DNA of 64,000 nt from Carnobacterium maltaromaticum DSM 20342 (GCF_000744945.1 NZ_JQMX01000001.1:1612001-1676000); one strand, 5' to 3'; shown: positions 35,502-45,392, counted from the stretch's first letter. The notes: generated by a model from the letters alone, not told the origin. Numbers and translations are program-made.

Positions 35502-38219
35502 TTACTCTTCGACTGCTTGTAATTTTTGATTATTATCTAATTGTGAAACATCATCTAAATGTCTTTTTTGTAACCAGTTCATTGATACCATTAATAAACC
35601 ACTAAAGACTACAAAAATTGCCACTAAGATGAAGACACTTTGATTAAATGTTCCTTGACCTAATCCACCAGAAATAGCTTCTCTGAATCCATAGATTGAG
35701 TGAGACATTGGTAAGAATGGGTGAATTGCATTGAAGAATCCATTTGTTAATGGCATTGGGAATGTTCCACCAGCACCACCTAATTGAACAATTAGAAGTA
35801 CCATTGCCACAAATCGACCTGGATTATCAAACGTCATTGCTAAGAACATAATGATAAACATATAGGCTAGTGAAGTCACGATTGCCATTGTAAACATTTG
35901 TCCAACAGATTGAACATTTAAACCTAGTACTAACATAATTCCAACTTCAATTACGGCCATAGCGATTGCTACAACAGTACCAATTGAAAATTTACTTAAC
36001 CACCAAGCACGGCTTGATTGACCTTCCATTGAAATTTTGCGAATTGGGAAAATAAAGTTGAAGACAAGTGAACCAACATATAAAGCTAGTGACATAACAT
36101 AAGGAGCTAGCGCAGCGCCATAGTTGTCCACATGACTAAATTCTTTATGAGTTAATTTATCTGGACTTGCTAACATATCAAAAGTTTTATCTGTTGCTTT
36201 AATGCCATTAACTTCTTTAGCACCATCGCCTAATTTCGTACTTAATTCTTTGGTTCCTGAATTCAACGTTCCAAGTCCATCGCCTAATGTTTTAGAACCA
36301 TCTGCTAACTGACCTGAACCAGATTGAATTTGTGTTGCTCCACTAGCTAATTGACCGATTCCATCCTTTAATTGAGGAGAATTTTCGGTTAATTTACCTG
36401 TTCCAGCTGCTAATTGACTAGAGCCATCATTTAATTGTGTCACACCACTGATTAATTCTGGTAATTTCCCTGAAATTTGACCAATCCCACCATTTAAGGC
36501 GTTAGCACCTGCATTTAAGGCACCTGAATTAGCCGTTAACTGTTTAGCTCCTGATTGTAATCGATCAACACCAGCTGTATATTGTTGAATACCTGTGTTT
36601 AATGTCGTACTACCATCAGATAAACGTTTTAAACCAGAATTCAATTGAGTTACTCCTGCTAATAAGCCTTTTTCAGGTGCATCAATTTTCGCTTTGATTG
36701 TTCCAAGACCTTGAGCAGCTTTAGAAGCTTGAACTAAAGGTTCTTTAGTTCCATCATTTAAAGCATTTACTCCTGTTTTTAAAGCAGCGGACAATTGTGC
36801 TAAATTACCTAATTGAGTTTGGATATCTTGCAAACTTGCACCAATTTTAGTAGTATTATTCCCTATACTTGCTATAGAAGCTAATTCCTCATCTTTTTGC
36901 TTATTTAATTCATTTTCCAAAGCTGTTTCTATTTCTTTTCTCTGAGGCTCAAGTATTTGATCATAAGCTTCTGTTGACTTTAATGCATTAAGAGTTTTTT
37001 CTGGATTTTCATTTGCATTTCCAGCTAGTTTTTGTAATTCTGCTCCATTTGTTTCAAGGTTACTTTGAATAGCTTGCATATCAGCAGTAATTGCCGAAGT
37101 AACTGCATCTGATTTGCTTGAATCATTGACTGCTGCAGCTAACTGATTTATATTCTCACCTATTGTTGTTAGACCAACAGATAATTTATTTAAGTCTTCT
37201 GGTGAAGCTGTTATACCATCACTCATTTGTTGAACACCAGGTAATAACTCATTTTCAAAAGTTTGTTGAGCTAAAGCAATATTTTTACTTAAATCATTTA
37301 TTCCTACATTTAACTTACCATTTTTATCAACAAGTTGATTACTACCATCCATTAATTGTGAAACACCGGTAGTATAAGCACCAACGCCATTTGCTAATGT
37401 TTGTGAACCATCGCTTAATTGACCAACACCGGCTTGTAATGGACCAACATTTGAAGCTAATTGACCAATACCGTCATTTAATTTCGTTGCGCCATCATTC
37501 AATTGTGTTACACCATCTGTATATTGATCTAAACCAACTTCTAATTTATTAGCTCCGTCACTAAATGTAATGGTACTTGTCGCTAATTTTTGTAAGTTTT
37601 CAGTGATGGTTTTATTTCCATCGTTTAATTTTGTAGAACCCTCTTGCAATTTTTTTGAACCGTCTGCTGCTTGTGTAAAGCCATCACCGACTTTTTCAAT
37701 TTGAGCAAAAATGGATTCTGCATAAGCTTTGGTTACATTCGCAGAAACTTCACTTTGTAATTGCTTCGCGGCTGTTTCACCAATAACCTCACCAATATAA
37801 TTTAATGAACCATTTGTTTCATAGGTAATATTCATTTTTTTAGGATTTTTATCTAAAAGTGTTGAAGCATTTTTAGAAAAGTTCTCTGGCAATGTCACAA
37901 CCATATAATATTTTTTATCTTTCATTCCTTGTTCTGCTTGTTTTTTAGAGACGAATTGCCAGTCTAAGAGTTCATTTTTTTTCAAATTCTCGACCAACTG
38001 ATCCCCAACATCTAATGTTTTGCCTTCATAATCAACTGATTTATCCATATTGACAACTGCAACTGGCAACTCGCCGGTTTTACCATATGGATCCCACACT
38101 GATTTTAAGAAGAACGCTGCGTATAGGATTGGAATAAATAGGATTACAATAAATGAGATTAATAAAATCTTATTATTGACTAATTTTTTCCATTCATTTT
38201 TCATCATTTCCATTGACAT
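35502..38219 (-). CDS. YhgE/Pip-type membrane protein
   Basis: 905 residues. One N-terminal membrane helix (ILLISFIVILFIPILYAAFF) precedes a very long extracytoplasmic region, with a tandem motif of the type L-N-D-G-x3-L-x2-G repeated throughout (LQEGSTKLNDG, LNDGATKLNDGIGQLA and so on), predicted as coiled coil. At the C-terminus are five or six membrane helices of ABC-2-like type (ALAPYVMSLALYVGSLVFNFIFP onward). This is the YhgE/Pip family (phage infection protein; ESX/T7SS accessory-like). It overlaps the rrf2 gene upstream by 26 nt, so translation is coupled. AAGGTG lies 7 nt before the ATG. Confidence 0.88.
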   Translation of the reverse strand: MSMEMMKNEWKKLVNNKILLISFIVILFIPILYAAFFLKSVWDPYGKTGELPVAVVNMDKSVDYEGKTLDVGDQLVENLKKNELLDWQFVSKKQAEQGMKDKKYYMVVTLPENFSKNASTLLDKNPKKMNITYETNGSLNYIGEVIGETAAKQLQSEVSANVTKAYAESIFAQIEKVGDGFTQAADGSKKLQEGSTKLNDGNKTITENLQKLATSTITFSDGANKLEVGLDQYTDGVTQLNDGATKLNDGIGQLASNVGPLQAGVGQLSDGSQTLANGVGAYTTGVSQLMDGSNQLVDKNGKLNVGINDLSKNIALAQQTFENELLPGVQQMSDGITASPEDLNKLSVGLTTIGENINQLAAAVNDSSKSDAVTSAITADMQAIQSNLETNGAELQKLAGNANENPEKTLNALKSTEAYDQILEPQRKEIETALENELNKQKDEELASIASIGNNTTKIGASLQDIQTQLGNLAQLSAALKTGVNALNDGTKEPLVQASKAAQGLGTIKAKIDAPEKGLLAGVTQLNSGLKRLSDGSTTLNTGIQQYTAGVDRLQSGAKQLTANSGALNAGANALNGGIGQISGKLPELISGVTQLNDGSSQLAAGTGKLTENSPQLKDGIGQLASGATQIQSGSGQLADGSKTLGDGLGTLNSGTKELSTKLGDGAKEVNGIKATDKTFDMLASPDKLTHKEFSHVDNYGAALAPYVMSLALYVGSLVFNFIFPIRKISMEGQSSRAWWLSKFSIGTVVAIAMAVIEVGIMLVLGLNVQSVGQMFTMAIVTSLAYMFIIMFLAMTFDNPGRFVAMVLLIVQLGGAGGTFPMPLTNGFFNAIHPFLPMSHSIYGFREAISGGLGQGTFNQSVFILVAIFVVFSGLLMVSMNWLQKRHLDDVSQLDNNQKLQAVEE

Positions 38220-38721
38220 TATTCAACACCTTTCGTAATAAACCTTTTTTCTCGGCTAAATCATTCCAATTTAAAACTGGAATTTCATGAAGTCCTAACG
38301 TTTCTTGAATTAAATCTTCCACTGTTTGCTGATTAAGGTATTTCGTATAATACGTATCTGCTTTTTGAAAAACATCCGTCAACACTAAATCGCCTTGCGT
38401 AGCAACTGGTTGCATATCTTGAAAAACCATATTAATCAATCCTGTATTTGGATAAGTTACAATCGGTCCCTCCAACGCTTCAATGATATCTAGTAAGGTG
38501 ATATTTTGTGGCCTTTTTGCCAATGTAAAACCACCATTAATTCCTGATACCGAATTGACTAAGTCGTTGACTACCAATTTCCGCATCAATTTTTTGATGT
38601 ATGTCGGTGAGCCTTGCAATCGTTGATTGATAATAAATGAAGAAACTGGTATTTCTTTTTCTTGTGTCGCCAGTAACGTAATAATACAAACAGCTTGTTC
38701 TAATCCTTTCGTTAGTTTCAT
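38194..38721 (-). CDS. Rrf2-family transcriptional regulator
   Basis: About 175 residues. Winged helix Rrf2 domain: KGLEQAVCIITLLATQEKEIPVSSFIINQRLQGSPTYIKKLMRKLVVNDLVNSVSGINGGFTLAKRPQNITLLDIIEALEG, split here only for description. The C-terminal region lacks the three Cys of Fe-S Rrf2 proteins such as IscR and NsrR, so it is of the YwnA type and should sense something else. AGAGG 7 nt before the ATG at 38721 decides the start; a frame to 38772 has no site. It overlaps yhgE and probably represses the pair. Confidence 0.85.
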   Translation of the reverse strand: MKLTKGLEQAVCIITLLATQEKEIPVSSFIINQRLQGSPTYIKKLMRKLVVNDLVNSVSGINGGFTLAKRPQNITLLDIIEALEGPIVTYPNTGLINMVFQDMQPVATQGDLVLTDVFQKADTYYTKYLNQQTVEDLIQETLGLHEIPVLNWNDLAEKKGLLRKVLNNVNGNDEK

Positions 38722-38765
38722 GATTTCGCCTCTTTTCCGTTTGCTTCGTAAAGAAACTCGTATAA

Positions 38766-38780
38766 GATACATCTCGTATC
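38766..38780. promoter_or_regulatory. Dyad upstream of rrf2, candidate autoregulatory operator
   Basis: GATAC-ATCTC-GTATC, 45 nt before the rrf2 start; a further CGTAT copy lies 9 nt away, forming a direct repeat ATACGAG on the minus strand. Position suits repression of the rrf2-yhgE operon. Confidence 0.5.
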
Positions 38781-38908
38781 CATTAGAGACTTTCTTTATC
38801 CACGACTAAATTTACTCCTATTTTAGAAAAAATGCAAGTAAAAGTTTTCATTTTCAGCAAAAAGTTTTCATGAAATTTTCAAAAGCTTGTTACATTAACA
38901 TTTTAAGC

Positions 38909-38937
38909 AAAAAAAAAGAACTCAATTAAGAGTTCTC
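38909..38937 (-). terminator. Terminator of the serine hydrolase gene
   Basis: AGAACTC / GAGTTCT with a 6-nt loop, followed by nine T on the minus strand. It overlaps the stop codon of the gene. Confidence 0.85.
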
Positions 38938-40164
38938 CATTTTCTTAGCTGCTTCATAAATCGATCCAGCTACTTTTAAAATATCAAATTCTGGTTTTTC
39001 ATTAGCCATAATAATAACAGCATCTTTTGCATCCAAAGAAGTTAAAACTAATACATTGTAGCTACCTAAAACACCATGACTATATTTCGTATCATTGCTC
39101 ATATACATTCCAAAACCATAACCATTTTTAGAATTTCCAGGTGTTTGAATCTCCGCGAGACTCTCAGGACTAACTAACTTACCAGTAATCAAGGCTTGAT
39201 TGAATTTGTATAAATCACCTGGTGTCATATACATATTTCCAGCGCCGAATTCTTGTGAAAGACTTGCGTCAGAGATGCTAGCTAGTTGATAGGGATCTGT
39301 ATTCGCCTTTTGATAGGGATTAGCATGAAATAAAGCTGAATTAAATGTATCATAAAAACCAGTATGGGAAAGTCCTGCTGGAGCTAGAACCGTATCACGA
39401 ATAAATTCTGAATATCCTTTTCCTGAAACCTGTTCAATAATCCCCGCTAGCAAGCTGTAATTATCATTAGAATAATGCCATTGACCACTATCTTTTAAAA
39501 CAGTTTGATTCACAATATCCTCGACAACTTGTTGATGCGTCATAGCTACAGTTGGTTTTTTCCGTCCCTGTATACCAGACATATGTGTCAATAACTGGCG
39601 AACTGTGATACCTGTCCCACCTTTTAAATTGGGATAGAAGTTGCTAACAGGATCATCAACCTTTAATTTCCCCTCATCTACTAGTTTCATAATCCCAACT
39701 GCTGTGACACTTTTCTGTACGGATCCAATGTAAAATAAAGATTGAAATGAATTCCCAATATTTTGACTCTTATCTGCAAATCCATAGCCTTTATTTAGCA
39801 TAACTTTGCCATCTTTCACGACTAATACCGAACCAATAAAAGTATCTTTATTTAATGCCTTTTCAATTTCTTGGGTTAATTCAGGATACTGACTTCCATC
39901 AGTAGGTACGTCTAGGTTAGCCATCATTTCTGCTCCCTGTGTATCTGGAACTACTGGATTTTCTGGCTCTTGGCTACTCTCGGAGGAAGCTTCATTAGAA
40001 CTTTCTTTACTATTTTCTTCACTGGTTGCCAGCACTTTTTTTATATTTTTTGAATCTGGTTGATTAAACAAGGAGGTGCTATATTTTGCTGAAAAAAATC
40101 CAACAGCTCCTACACAGATTAACAGTAGCATTAGGGCTAGTATCGTCCGTATTTTTTTCTTCAT
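38926..40164 (-). CDS. Membrane-anchored serine hydrolase, beta-lactamase/PBP-like
   Basis: 412 residues. An N-terminal signal-anchor (ILALMLLLICVGAVGFFSA) is followed by a Ser/Glu/Asn-rich linker of about 60 residues. The class C beta-lactamase-like domain has the catalytic Ser-x-x-Lys in FYIGSVQKSVTAVG, the Tyr-Ser-Asn in WHYSNDNYSLLAGII and HGVLGSYN in place of the KTG triad. Such proteins include D-aminopeptidases, FmtA-like and AmpH-like enzymes acting on wall polymers. The ATG at 40164 follows GGGGGA with 6-nt spacing and is preferred over 40182. Monocistronic. Confidence 0.85.
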   Translation of the reverse strand: MKKKIRTILALMLLLICVGAVGFFSAKYSTSLFNQPDSKNIKKVLATSEENSKESSNEASSESSQEPENPVVPDTQGAEMMANLDVPTDGSQYPELTQEIEKALNKDTFIGSVLVVKDGKVMLNKGYGFADKSQNIGNSFQSLFYIGSVQKSVTAVGIMKLVDEGKLKVDDPVSNFYPNLKGGTGITVRQLLTHMSGIQGRKKPTVAMTHQQVVEDIVNQTVLKDSGQWHYSNDNYSLLAGIIEQVSGKGYSEFIRDTVLAPAGLSHTGFYDTFNSALFHANPYQKANTDPYQLASISDASLSQEFGAGNMYMTPGDLYKFNQALITGKLVSPESLAEIQTPGNSKNGYGFGMYMSNDTKYSHGVLGSYNVLVLTSLDAKDAVIIMANEKPEFDILKVAGSIYEAAKKMENS

Positions 40165-40283
40165 TGCCTTTCCCCCACTCATCGAATAAAATTAAATATG
40201 CTATTTTCTTTTCAATTCTACTCTATTTTTAAGTCAGTTTAAATAAAGAAAGTGTGAAGATTTTCATAATGTTTTTTTCAACA

Positions 40284-40322
40284 AAAAAAGGAACTGATTT
40301 ATTCAACAAAATCAGTTCCTTC
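40284..40322 (-). terminator. Terminator of the PlsY-like gene, stem inside the 3' coding end
   Basis: On the minus strand AAGGAACTGATTT (last codons) pairs with AAATCAGTTCCTT after the stop, followed by seven T. Confidence 0.85.
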
Positions 40323-40892
40323 TTTTTTCTTATTTCTAGGAATCACATAAAAAGCTAAAATAGCTAATAAAATCCCCGCAAAGTAATACGTCCAACTAAT
40401 AGATAGAGGACTATAAAAACTAGTCACTGGAATGCAAGCCATTCCTAGCAATCCCGCCAGTGTCTTATTTCTAAAAATAGCGTAGACAAGCAAAGTGACT
40501 GCTACTAGAATAACGATAGCGAACGGAAGTATTAATAAAGTCGAAGCTAAGTATACGACAACGCCCATTCCCCCACGAAAACCTAAAAAGACTGGAAAAC
40601 AGTGTCCTAAAAAGACACCTATAAAAACAATGATTTTGGCCATCGTCCAATCAGGAAAATAATAGTTTATCACTAAATATATTCCAATCGTTTTCAATCC
40701 ATCGATAAGTATCGTGCCAATAAAGCCATATTTCCCCATCACACGATAGACATTACGAGCCCCCGCATTACCTGAAAATTGTTCCCTAATATCTTGTTTT
40801 TTCCGAAATTTAACTAATAAATAGCCACCATTAATTGTTCCTACTAAATAACCAAGTAAAAGAATTAAACTTAGCTGTATTTCTTTTGGCAT
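40299..40892 (-). CDS. PlsY-like glycerol-3-phosphate acyltransferase family protein, divergent motifs
   Basis: 197 residues with five or six membrane helices. Family segments SGNAGARNVYRVMG and GHCFPVFLGFRGGMGVVVYLAST correspond to PlsY motifs 1 (SGNxGATN) and 2 (GGKGVAT). The motif 2 Lys is Met here, and the third motif region FRNKTLAGLLG is also unusual. It is therefore probably a paralogue with altered substrate or weak activity rather than the housekeeping enzyme that acylates glycerol-3-phosphate from acyl-phosphate. ATG 40892 follows AAGGGAG by 8 nt. Confidence 0.75.
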   Translation of the reverse strand: MPKEIQLSLILLLGYLVGTINGGYLLVKFRKKQDIREQFSGNAGARNVYRVMGKYGFIGTILIDGLKTIGIYLVINYYFPDWTMAKIIVFIGVFLGHCFPVFLGFRGGMGVVVYLASTLLILPFAIVILVAVTLLVYAIFRNKTLAGLLGMACIPVTSFYSPLSISWTYYFAGILLAILAFYVIPRNKKKEGTDFVE

Positions 40893-40944
40893 CAAGCCAA
40901 CTCCCTTATAATAAAGACTTTTCTTTATTTATTATAGCAAAAAA

Positions 40945-40981
40945 TTAAAAAAAAAGCCTGATAATTTTTCAAGCTTTTGAT
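40945..40981 (-). terminator. Terminator of the kdp operon
   Basis: On the minus strand AAAAGCTTG / CAGGCTTTT (one mismatch) followed by a run of nine T. Lies 35-70 nt after the kdpE stop. Confidence 0.65.
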
Positions 40982-41013
40982 TTATTTTAAGTTCAATAAA
41001 GTCATTTTCCAGA

Positions 41014-41703
41014 CTAAGTTAATTCTACCATACGATACCCAATCCCTATTTCAGTTAAAATAAAATGTGGTTCAGCTGGATTTACTTCTATTTTTCGACG
41101 GATATTGGACATATTCACACGTAATGCTTGATTTTCTGAAACATAAGGTCCCCAGACATGTTTAGAAATAAAGTCATGAGTTAAGACTTTTCCAATATTG
41201 ATTGCCAATAATTGAATAATTTTGTACTCATTTGGTGTTAAATGAATTTTTTCTCCAGCAATTTCAACTTGTCTTTTTTCAAAATCAATAGTTAACTCAC
41301 CGTTAATTAATTGACTATTTTCTGAATCTTTTTTTGTTGAATGACGTAAAGCCGTTCGAATCCTTGCCAATAATTCAGAAGTTCCAAAAGGTTTAGTAAT
41401 ATAATCATCAGCACCTTCATCTAAAGCCGACACTTTCTCGACTTCATTCCCACGAGCAGAAACAATCAAAATTGGAATTTCAGACCAGCCTCGAATTGTT
41501 TGCAACACCTCAATACCATCAATATCTGGTAAACCTAAATCTAAAATCACCACGTCTGGTGACCATGTAGCACACATACTAATTCCCAATTTTCCAGTAT
41601 CAGCAGTCAAGACTTTATAATCATTTCCAGTTAAAATAGCTGTCATAAAATTAGAAATTGCCGGGTCATCTTCAATCACCAAAACTGTTTTTATACTCAT
41701 TGA
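41014..41703 (-). CDS. kdpE: KdpE response regulator
   Basis: 229 residues: receiver domain with DVVILDLGLPDIDG (phospho-Asp near 52) and KPFGTSELLARI, then an OmpR/PhoB-type winged helix (LTPNEYKIIQLLAINIGKVLTHDFISKHVWGP, RVNMSNIRRKIE). It is the partner of KdpD and should activate the kdp operon at low potassium or osmotic upshift. GGAGGAG with 5-nt spacing sets the start at 41703. Last gene of kdpFABCDE, 31 nt after kdpD. Confidence 0.93.
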   Translation of the reverse strand, partial: SMSIKTVLVIEDDPAISNFMTAILTGNDYKVLTADTGKLGISMCATWSPDVVILDLGLPDIDGIEVLQTIRGWSEIPILIVSARGNEVEKVSALDEGADDYITKPFGTSELLARIRTALRHSTKKDSENSQLINGELTIDFEKRQVEIAGEKIHLTPNEYKIIQLLAINIGKVLTHDFISKHVWGPYVSENQALRVNMSNIRRKIEVNPAEPHFILTEIGIGYRMVELT

Positions 41704-41749
41704 TACTCCTCCTCCCATCTAGTAGCCCTAATACAGACCCATAAAAGAC

Positions 41750-44443
41750 TTAATCTATTGGTAAAGTAAATCTAAAGACAGCTCCACCTTGTTGCTTGTT
41801 CGTCACTTCTATTGTACCACTATGAGCGGCAACAATGGTTTTACAAATCGACAATCCAATTCCCATTCCTCGAGTTGCATCAATTGGTGTGTCACTTTCT
41901 TTTCCAAATTGATCAAACAACGAAGCTAATTTTTTTTCTGGAATACCAATACCATTATCTGTCACTTCAAAAATAGCTTTGTTCCGATTTCGCTTCACAA
42001 TGACAGATATCGCGCCTTTTGAACCAGAATGCTTAATCGCATTCTCCATTAAATTAATTAAAACTTGTTCAATCAACGTTCCATCCATCGGAACCAATAA
42101 AAATTCATCTGGAACTTTAACTATTAATTCTTGTTCCTTAAATCGTTTGCGAATGCGGCGCACAGCACCAGCAACAATTTCTTCAACAGCTTCCGGCATT
42201 TTTTTAACTTTCATCGTTCCTTCATCAATTCGGGTAACAGACAATAGATTTTCTACCATGCGGATAAGCCATTCTGAATCTTCTTTAATATCTTTAATTA
42301 AACTCAGTTTTAATTCCTCATCAAATTTATCTTTATTTTCAAGAATAGCTGAGCTAGCTCCTAGTATTCCTGTCAAAGGTGTGCGTAAATCATGAGAAAT
42401 AGCTCTTAATAAATTACTTCGCATTTTCTCTTTTTCAGTTTCCAACATGATTTGTTGTTGCTCTGTAACTAAATATTGTCTTTCTAAAGCTAAAGAAAGT
42501 TGAGATGCAATTAATTTTAAAAAGTTTAAATTCTCATGTGTCAATGGATTTTCTTTTGATAACAAGACACCAATAACAGCCAAAACTCGCCCTTGAGAAA
42601 GGACGGGTAAATAAAAACCCTTCGCACCCATTAATGTATCAGTTCCGTAACCTGCAACCTTTTGATTATTAAAAACCCAATTAGCAACAGCTTCTTCATC
42701 AGATCCCGTTAAAACCTCAATATCCTGCTTGTTTTCGAAGGCTAAAGCTTTGTGATTCAGTAAATTTTTCCCTTGCTCCGTGTAAAATATGACACTATGA
42801 TTCATAGTGCTTACAAGGTAATCATTGGTTAAATTTATAATACCATTTAGATTTCGAGTAGCTAATAATTTTTTGTTGAAATCGTATAAGACACCCATTT
42901 GATGCTCTTTTTTTATTGATTCACGTGCTTGACTTTTGACACGAATCATCATATTACTGGTAAATAAGGCAACCATTAACATGATTAATAACGTAATTGG
43001 GTAACCAGCTTTATAAACGGTCAGAGAAAACAATGGATCTACAAAAAACCAATTAAAAAATATAACGCTTATAATAGAAGATAAAACTCCATAAAAATAG
43101 CCTGTTGTTACTTGTGAAATAATCAAAATAAAGAGCAAATACACCACGATAACATTTTGATCGCCAATTCCTAGAAAAGAAAAAATTTCTGATAGCAATG
43201 TCGCCATTAATAATAACACCATCGTTTTAAGACTATCTGCTATTGTTAAATTTTTAGGAATTAAACGTTCTTTCGAAAAGAAGCGATTCTTAATTCGTGG
43301 ATATTTTTCAATAAACGGCACAATATGCAACTCAACATTACTTAAATGTTTAATCAAGCGATCTTCAATATCATCCTTTAGCAGACGTTGATAATCCAAT
43401 TTACGACGATGCTTTCCGATAATAATATCTGTTACGCCTGTCAATTTGGCATATTGAGCAATTGTCGTCACTGGATTATGACCGGATAACGTGACAACTT
43501 CTGCTCCTAAGCGCTCAGCCAGTTCATTATTTCGTTTTAACAAAGCCAATTCTGCTTCACTTTTCTCATTATCTCCACTTTCATCCACATGAAGAACAAC
43601 CCACTCTGCGCGAAAAGCATTGGCTAACCGAGCCGTCCAACGAATACATTTTTCAGCACCTGTTTGATGTTCGCTATCAATACAAGTCAATAATTTAACA
43701 TGAGCCCGTTTTTCTGTATAAGCCTCTTCAATCCGATTATCCATTCCAATATGATCCGCAGCGCGACGAATCGCAATTTCACGAAGTAATTTAAGATTTT
43801 CTTTTGTAAAAAAGTGATTCATAGCTTTCTTAGCATGCTCAGGACGATAGATTTTACCTTCTTTTAAACGACCCAACAATTCATCAGGTTCTACATCAAT
43901 TAATTTAATAAGAGCCTCATCAAAAAATGAATCTGGCACAGTTTCATGCACACGAACATGCGTGATATCCTCGACAATATCATTTAAGCTTTCAATATGT
44001 TGCACATTTACAGTTGTGTAAACATCTATACCGGCTTGTAATAGCTCTTCAATATCTTGGTATCTTTTTTTATTTCTAGAGCCTAGAGCATTAGTATGTG
44101 CTAATTCATCAACTAAAATTATTTCTGGCTGTAGCCTAAGTGCTTCATCCAAATCAAATTCCTCTAGCATCATATTTTTATACGGTATCTTTTTAGAAGG
44201 CAGTTGATTTAAATGATCTAATAAAGCCATTGTTTCAGGACGTGCATGAGGTTCTACATAACCAGCTAAAACGACTTTACCGGTTTCTTGTTGTTCAATT
44301 GCTTCCTTCAGCATCCCGTAAGTTTTCCCTACTCCAGCAGCATACCCAAAAAAAACACGTAATTTCCCCATTGTAGTTTCCTCATCCTGCCCAACTTGTA
44401 GTAACAATTGATCTGGATCTGGCCGTATATCCTCTTCCTGCAT
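41750..44443 (-). CDS. kdpD: KdpD sensor histidine kinase
   Basis: 897 residues. The N-terminal KdpD domain carries a Walker A (GYAAGVGKT, about 33-41) and LVDELAHTNALGSRN. A universal-stress-type domain (LLTCIDSEHQTGAEKCIRWTARLANAF...) comes next, then four membrane helices of DUF4118 type, a GAF domain, and the kinase core with phospho-His in AISHDLRTPLTGILG near 684 and N/G boxes NLMENAIKHSG and DNGIGIPEKKL. It senses potassium and/or turgor and phosphorylates KdpE. AAGGAGTG follows directly after the repeat tail and precedes the ATG. Confidence 0.95.
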   Translation of the reverse strand: MQEEDIRPDPDQLLLQVGQDEETTMGKLRVFFGYAAGVGKTYGMLKEAIEQQETGKVVLAGYVEPHARPETMALLDHLNQLPSKKIPYKNMMLEEFDLDEALRLQPEIILVDELAHTNALGSRNKKRYQDIEELLQAGIDVYTTVNVQHIESLNDIVEDITHVRVHETVPDSFFDEALIKLIDVEPDELLGRLKEGKIYRPEHAKKAMNHFFTKENLKLLREIAIRRAADHIGMDNRIEEAYTEKRAHVKLLTCIDSEHQTGAEKCIRWTARLANAFRAEWVVLHVDESGDNEKSEAELALLKRNNELAERLGAEVVTLSGHNPVTTIAQYAKLTGVTDIIIGKHRRKLDYQRLLKDDIEDRLIKHLSNVELHIVPFIEKYPRIKNRFFSKERLIPKNLTIADSLKTMVLLLMATLLSEIFSFLGIGDQNVIVVYLLFILIISQVTTGYFYGVLSSIISVIFFNWFFVDPLFSLTVYKAGYPITLLIMLMVALFTSNMMIRVKSQARESIKKEHQMGVLYDFNKKLLATRNLNGIINLTNDYLVSTMNHSVIFYTEQGKNLLNHKALAFENKQDIEVLTGSDEEAVANWVFNNQKVAGYGTDTLMGAKGFYLPVLSQGRVLAVIGVLLSKENPLTHENLNFLKLIASQLSLALERQYLVTEQQQIMLETEKEKMRSNLLRAISHDLRTPLTGILGASSAILENKDKFDEELKLSLIKDIKEDSEWLIRMVENLLSVTRIDEGTMKVKKMPEAVEEIVAGAVRRIRKRFKEQELIVKVPDEFLLVPMDGTLIEQVLINLMENAIKHSGSKGAISVIVKRNRNKAIFEVTDNGIGIPEKKLASLFDQFGKESDTPIDATRGMGIGLSICKTIVAAHSGTIEVTNKQQGGAVFRFTLPID

Positions 44444-44456
44444 AAAATCACTCCTT

Positions 44457-44735
44457 TAATAAAAAGTTTGTTGAGCTGGTTAGCTCCGGCAAGAAAATAG
44501 GAAAAATTGATAGGACGTTTTTTGTCCTCTCGAATTTTTATCTTTTTCTCGAGGAGTTGGCTCATAAGAACTAGCCTTAATAAAAAGTTTGTTGAGCCGG
44601 TTAGGCCTGGCAGAAAAATAGGAAATTCCAAGAAAAGTGATTCTTTACTTTTTTGGGAATTTATCTTTTTTCCGAAGGACTGGCTCATAAGAACTAGCCT
44701 AATAAAAAGTTTGTTGAACTTGTTCAGGCTCGAAT
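44457..44735 (-). repeat. Tandem structured repeats between kdpC and kdpD
   Basis: Two full bodies (44461-44578 and 44582-44700; period 121-122) plus a further tail at 44704. In kdp sense each reads: GGCTAGTTCTTATGAGCC, TTCGGAAAAAAGAT, a central hairpin, CTATTTTTCTGCC, CTCAACAAACTTTTTATTA. Central stems differ: AAAAATT/AATTTTT plus AGGAC/GTCCT in the first, AAATTCC/GGAATTT plus AAAAGT/ACTTTT in the second. A related third hairpin GGAATGAG / CTCATTCC lies at 44743-44782, just after the kdpC stop. Confidence 0.9.
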
Positions 44736-44791
44736 GAAAAATAAGGAATGAGAGAAAACAGTTTTATCAACTCCCTCATTCCAACTACTTC

Positions 44792-45370
44792 CTATTTAAT
44801 TATTTTCAAACCATCTAACTGCATATTCACGCCTAAAACATTTACTCTTGGTTCCCCTATTTTACCAAAGATTGTTCCGATTGTATTGTTTTTGATTACT
44901 TTCTCAACTTCTTTTTCTGAAATTCCTCGTTCATTTGCTATTCGATCAACTTGATACAAAGCAGTTGCCAAAGAAATTTCTGGATCAACTCCACTACCAG
45001 AAGCCGTTACAAGTTCCATTGGAATTTCAGCTTTATTCATAGGATCAATTTTTTCTAAATTTGCAATCCGCTCTAAAACCAATTCTTTTTGTTCAGAACT
45101 AACTGGTGAAAGTTGGCTAGCACTAGCACCTGTATTTGGACGACCAAGTAAATATTTAGGTTCAGTAAATCCTTGTCCAATCAATTTAGAACCAATTTGC
45201 TTTTCGCCTCCTTCAGCTAAAGCAACCGTTACAATACTTCCATTTGCTTCCTCAGGGAAAAACAATTGGGCAATTCCCGTCACAAGTAATGTATAAGCAA
45301 AACCACATATCACCGTCATCACCATTAACATTTTAAAACCGGGCATTAAAGCCGCTTTAAAAGTTTTCAT
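44792..45370 (-). CDS. kdpC: KdpC subunit of the potassium-transporting ATPase
   Basis: 192 residues with one N-terminal membrane helix (LMVMTVICGFAYTLLVTGIAQLFFP) and the periplasmic/extracytoplasmic body of KdpC: GSKLIGQGFTEPKYLLGRPNTG, TASGSGVDPEISLATALYQVDRIANERG. It assists high-affinity K+ binding and ATP use in KdpFABC. It lies 22 nt after kdpB. After its stop comes the repeat block that separates it from the sensor genes. Confidence 0.95.
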   Translation of the reverse strand: MKTFKAALMPGFKMLMVMTVICGFAYTLLVTGIAQLFFPEEANGSIVTVALAEGGEKQIGSKLIGQGFTEPKYLLGRPNTGASASQLSPVSSEQKELVLERIANLEKIDPMNKAEIPMELVTASGSGVDPEISLATALYQVDRIANERGISEKEVEKVIKNNTIGTIFGKIGEPRVNVLGVNMQLDGLKIIK

Positions 45371-45392
45371 TTACTATTCCGCCTTCCTAAAA

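Noticed and set aside
35502..38219. Internal repeats of the YhgE/Pip gene as a DNA repeat array
   Set aside because: The repeat is at protein level (L-N-D-G type coiled-coil motifs) with variable codons, normal for this family.
44457..44735. Tandem repeats considered as a CRISPR-like array
   Set aside because: Units of about 121 nt are repeated along their whole length with no unique spacers, no cas genes are present, and each unit has its own hairpin.
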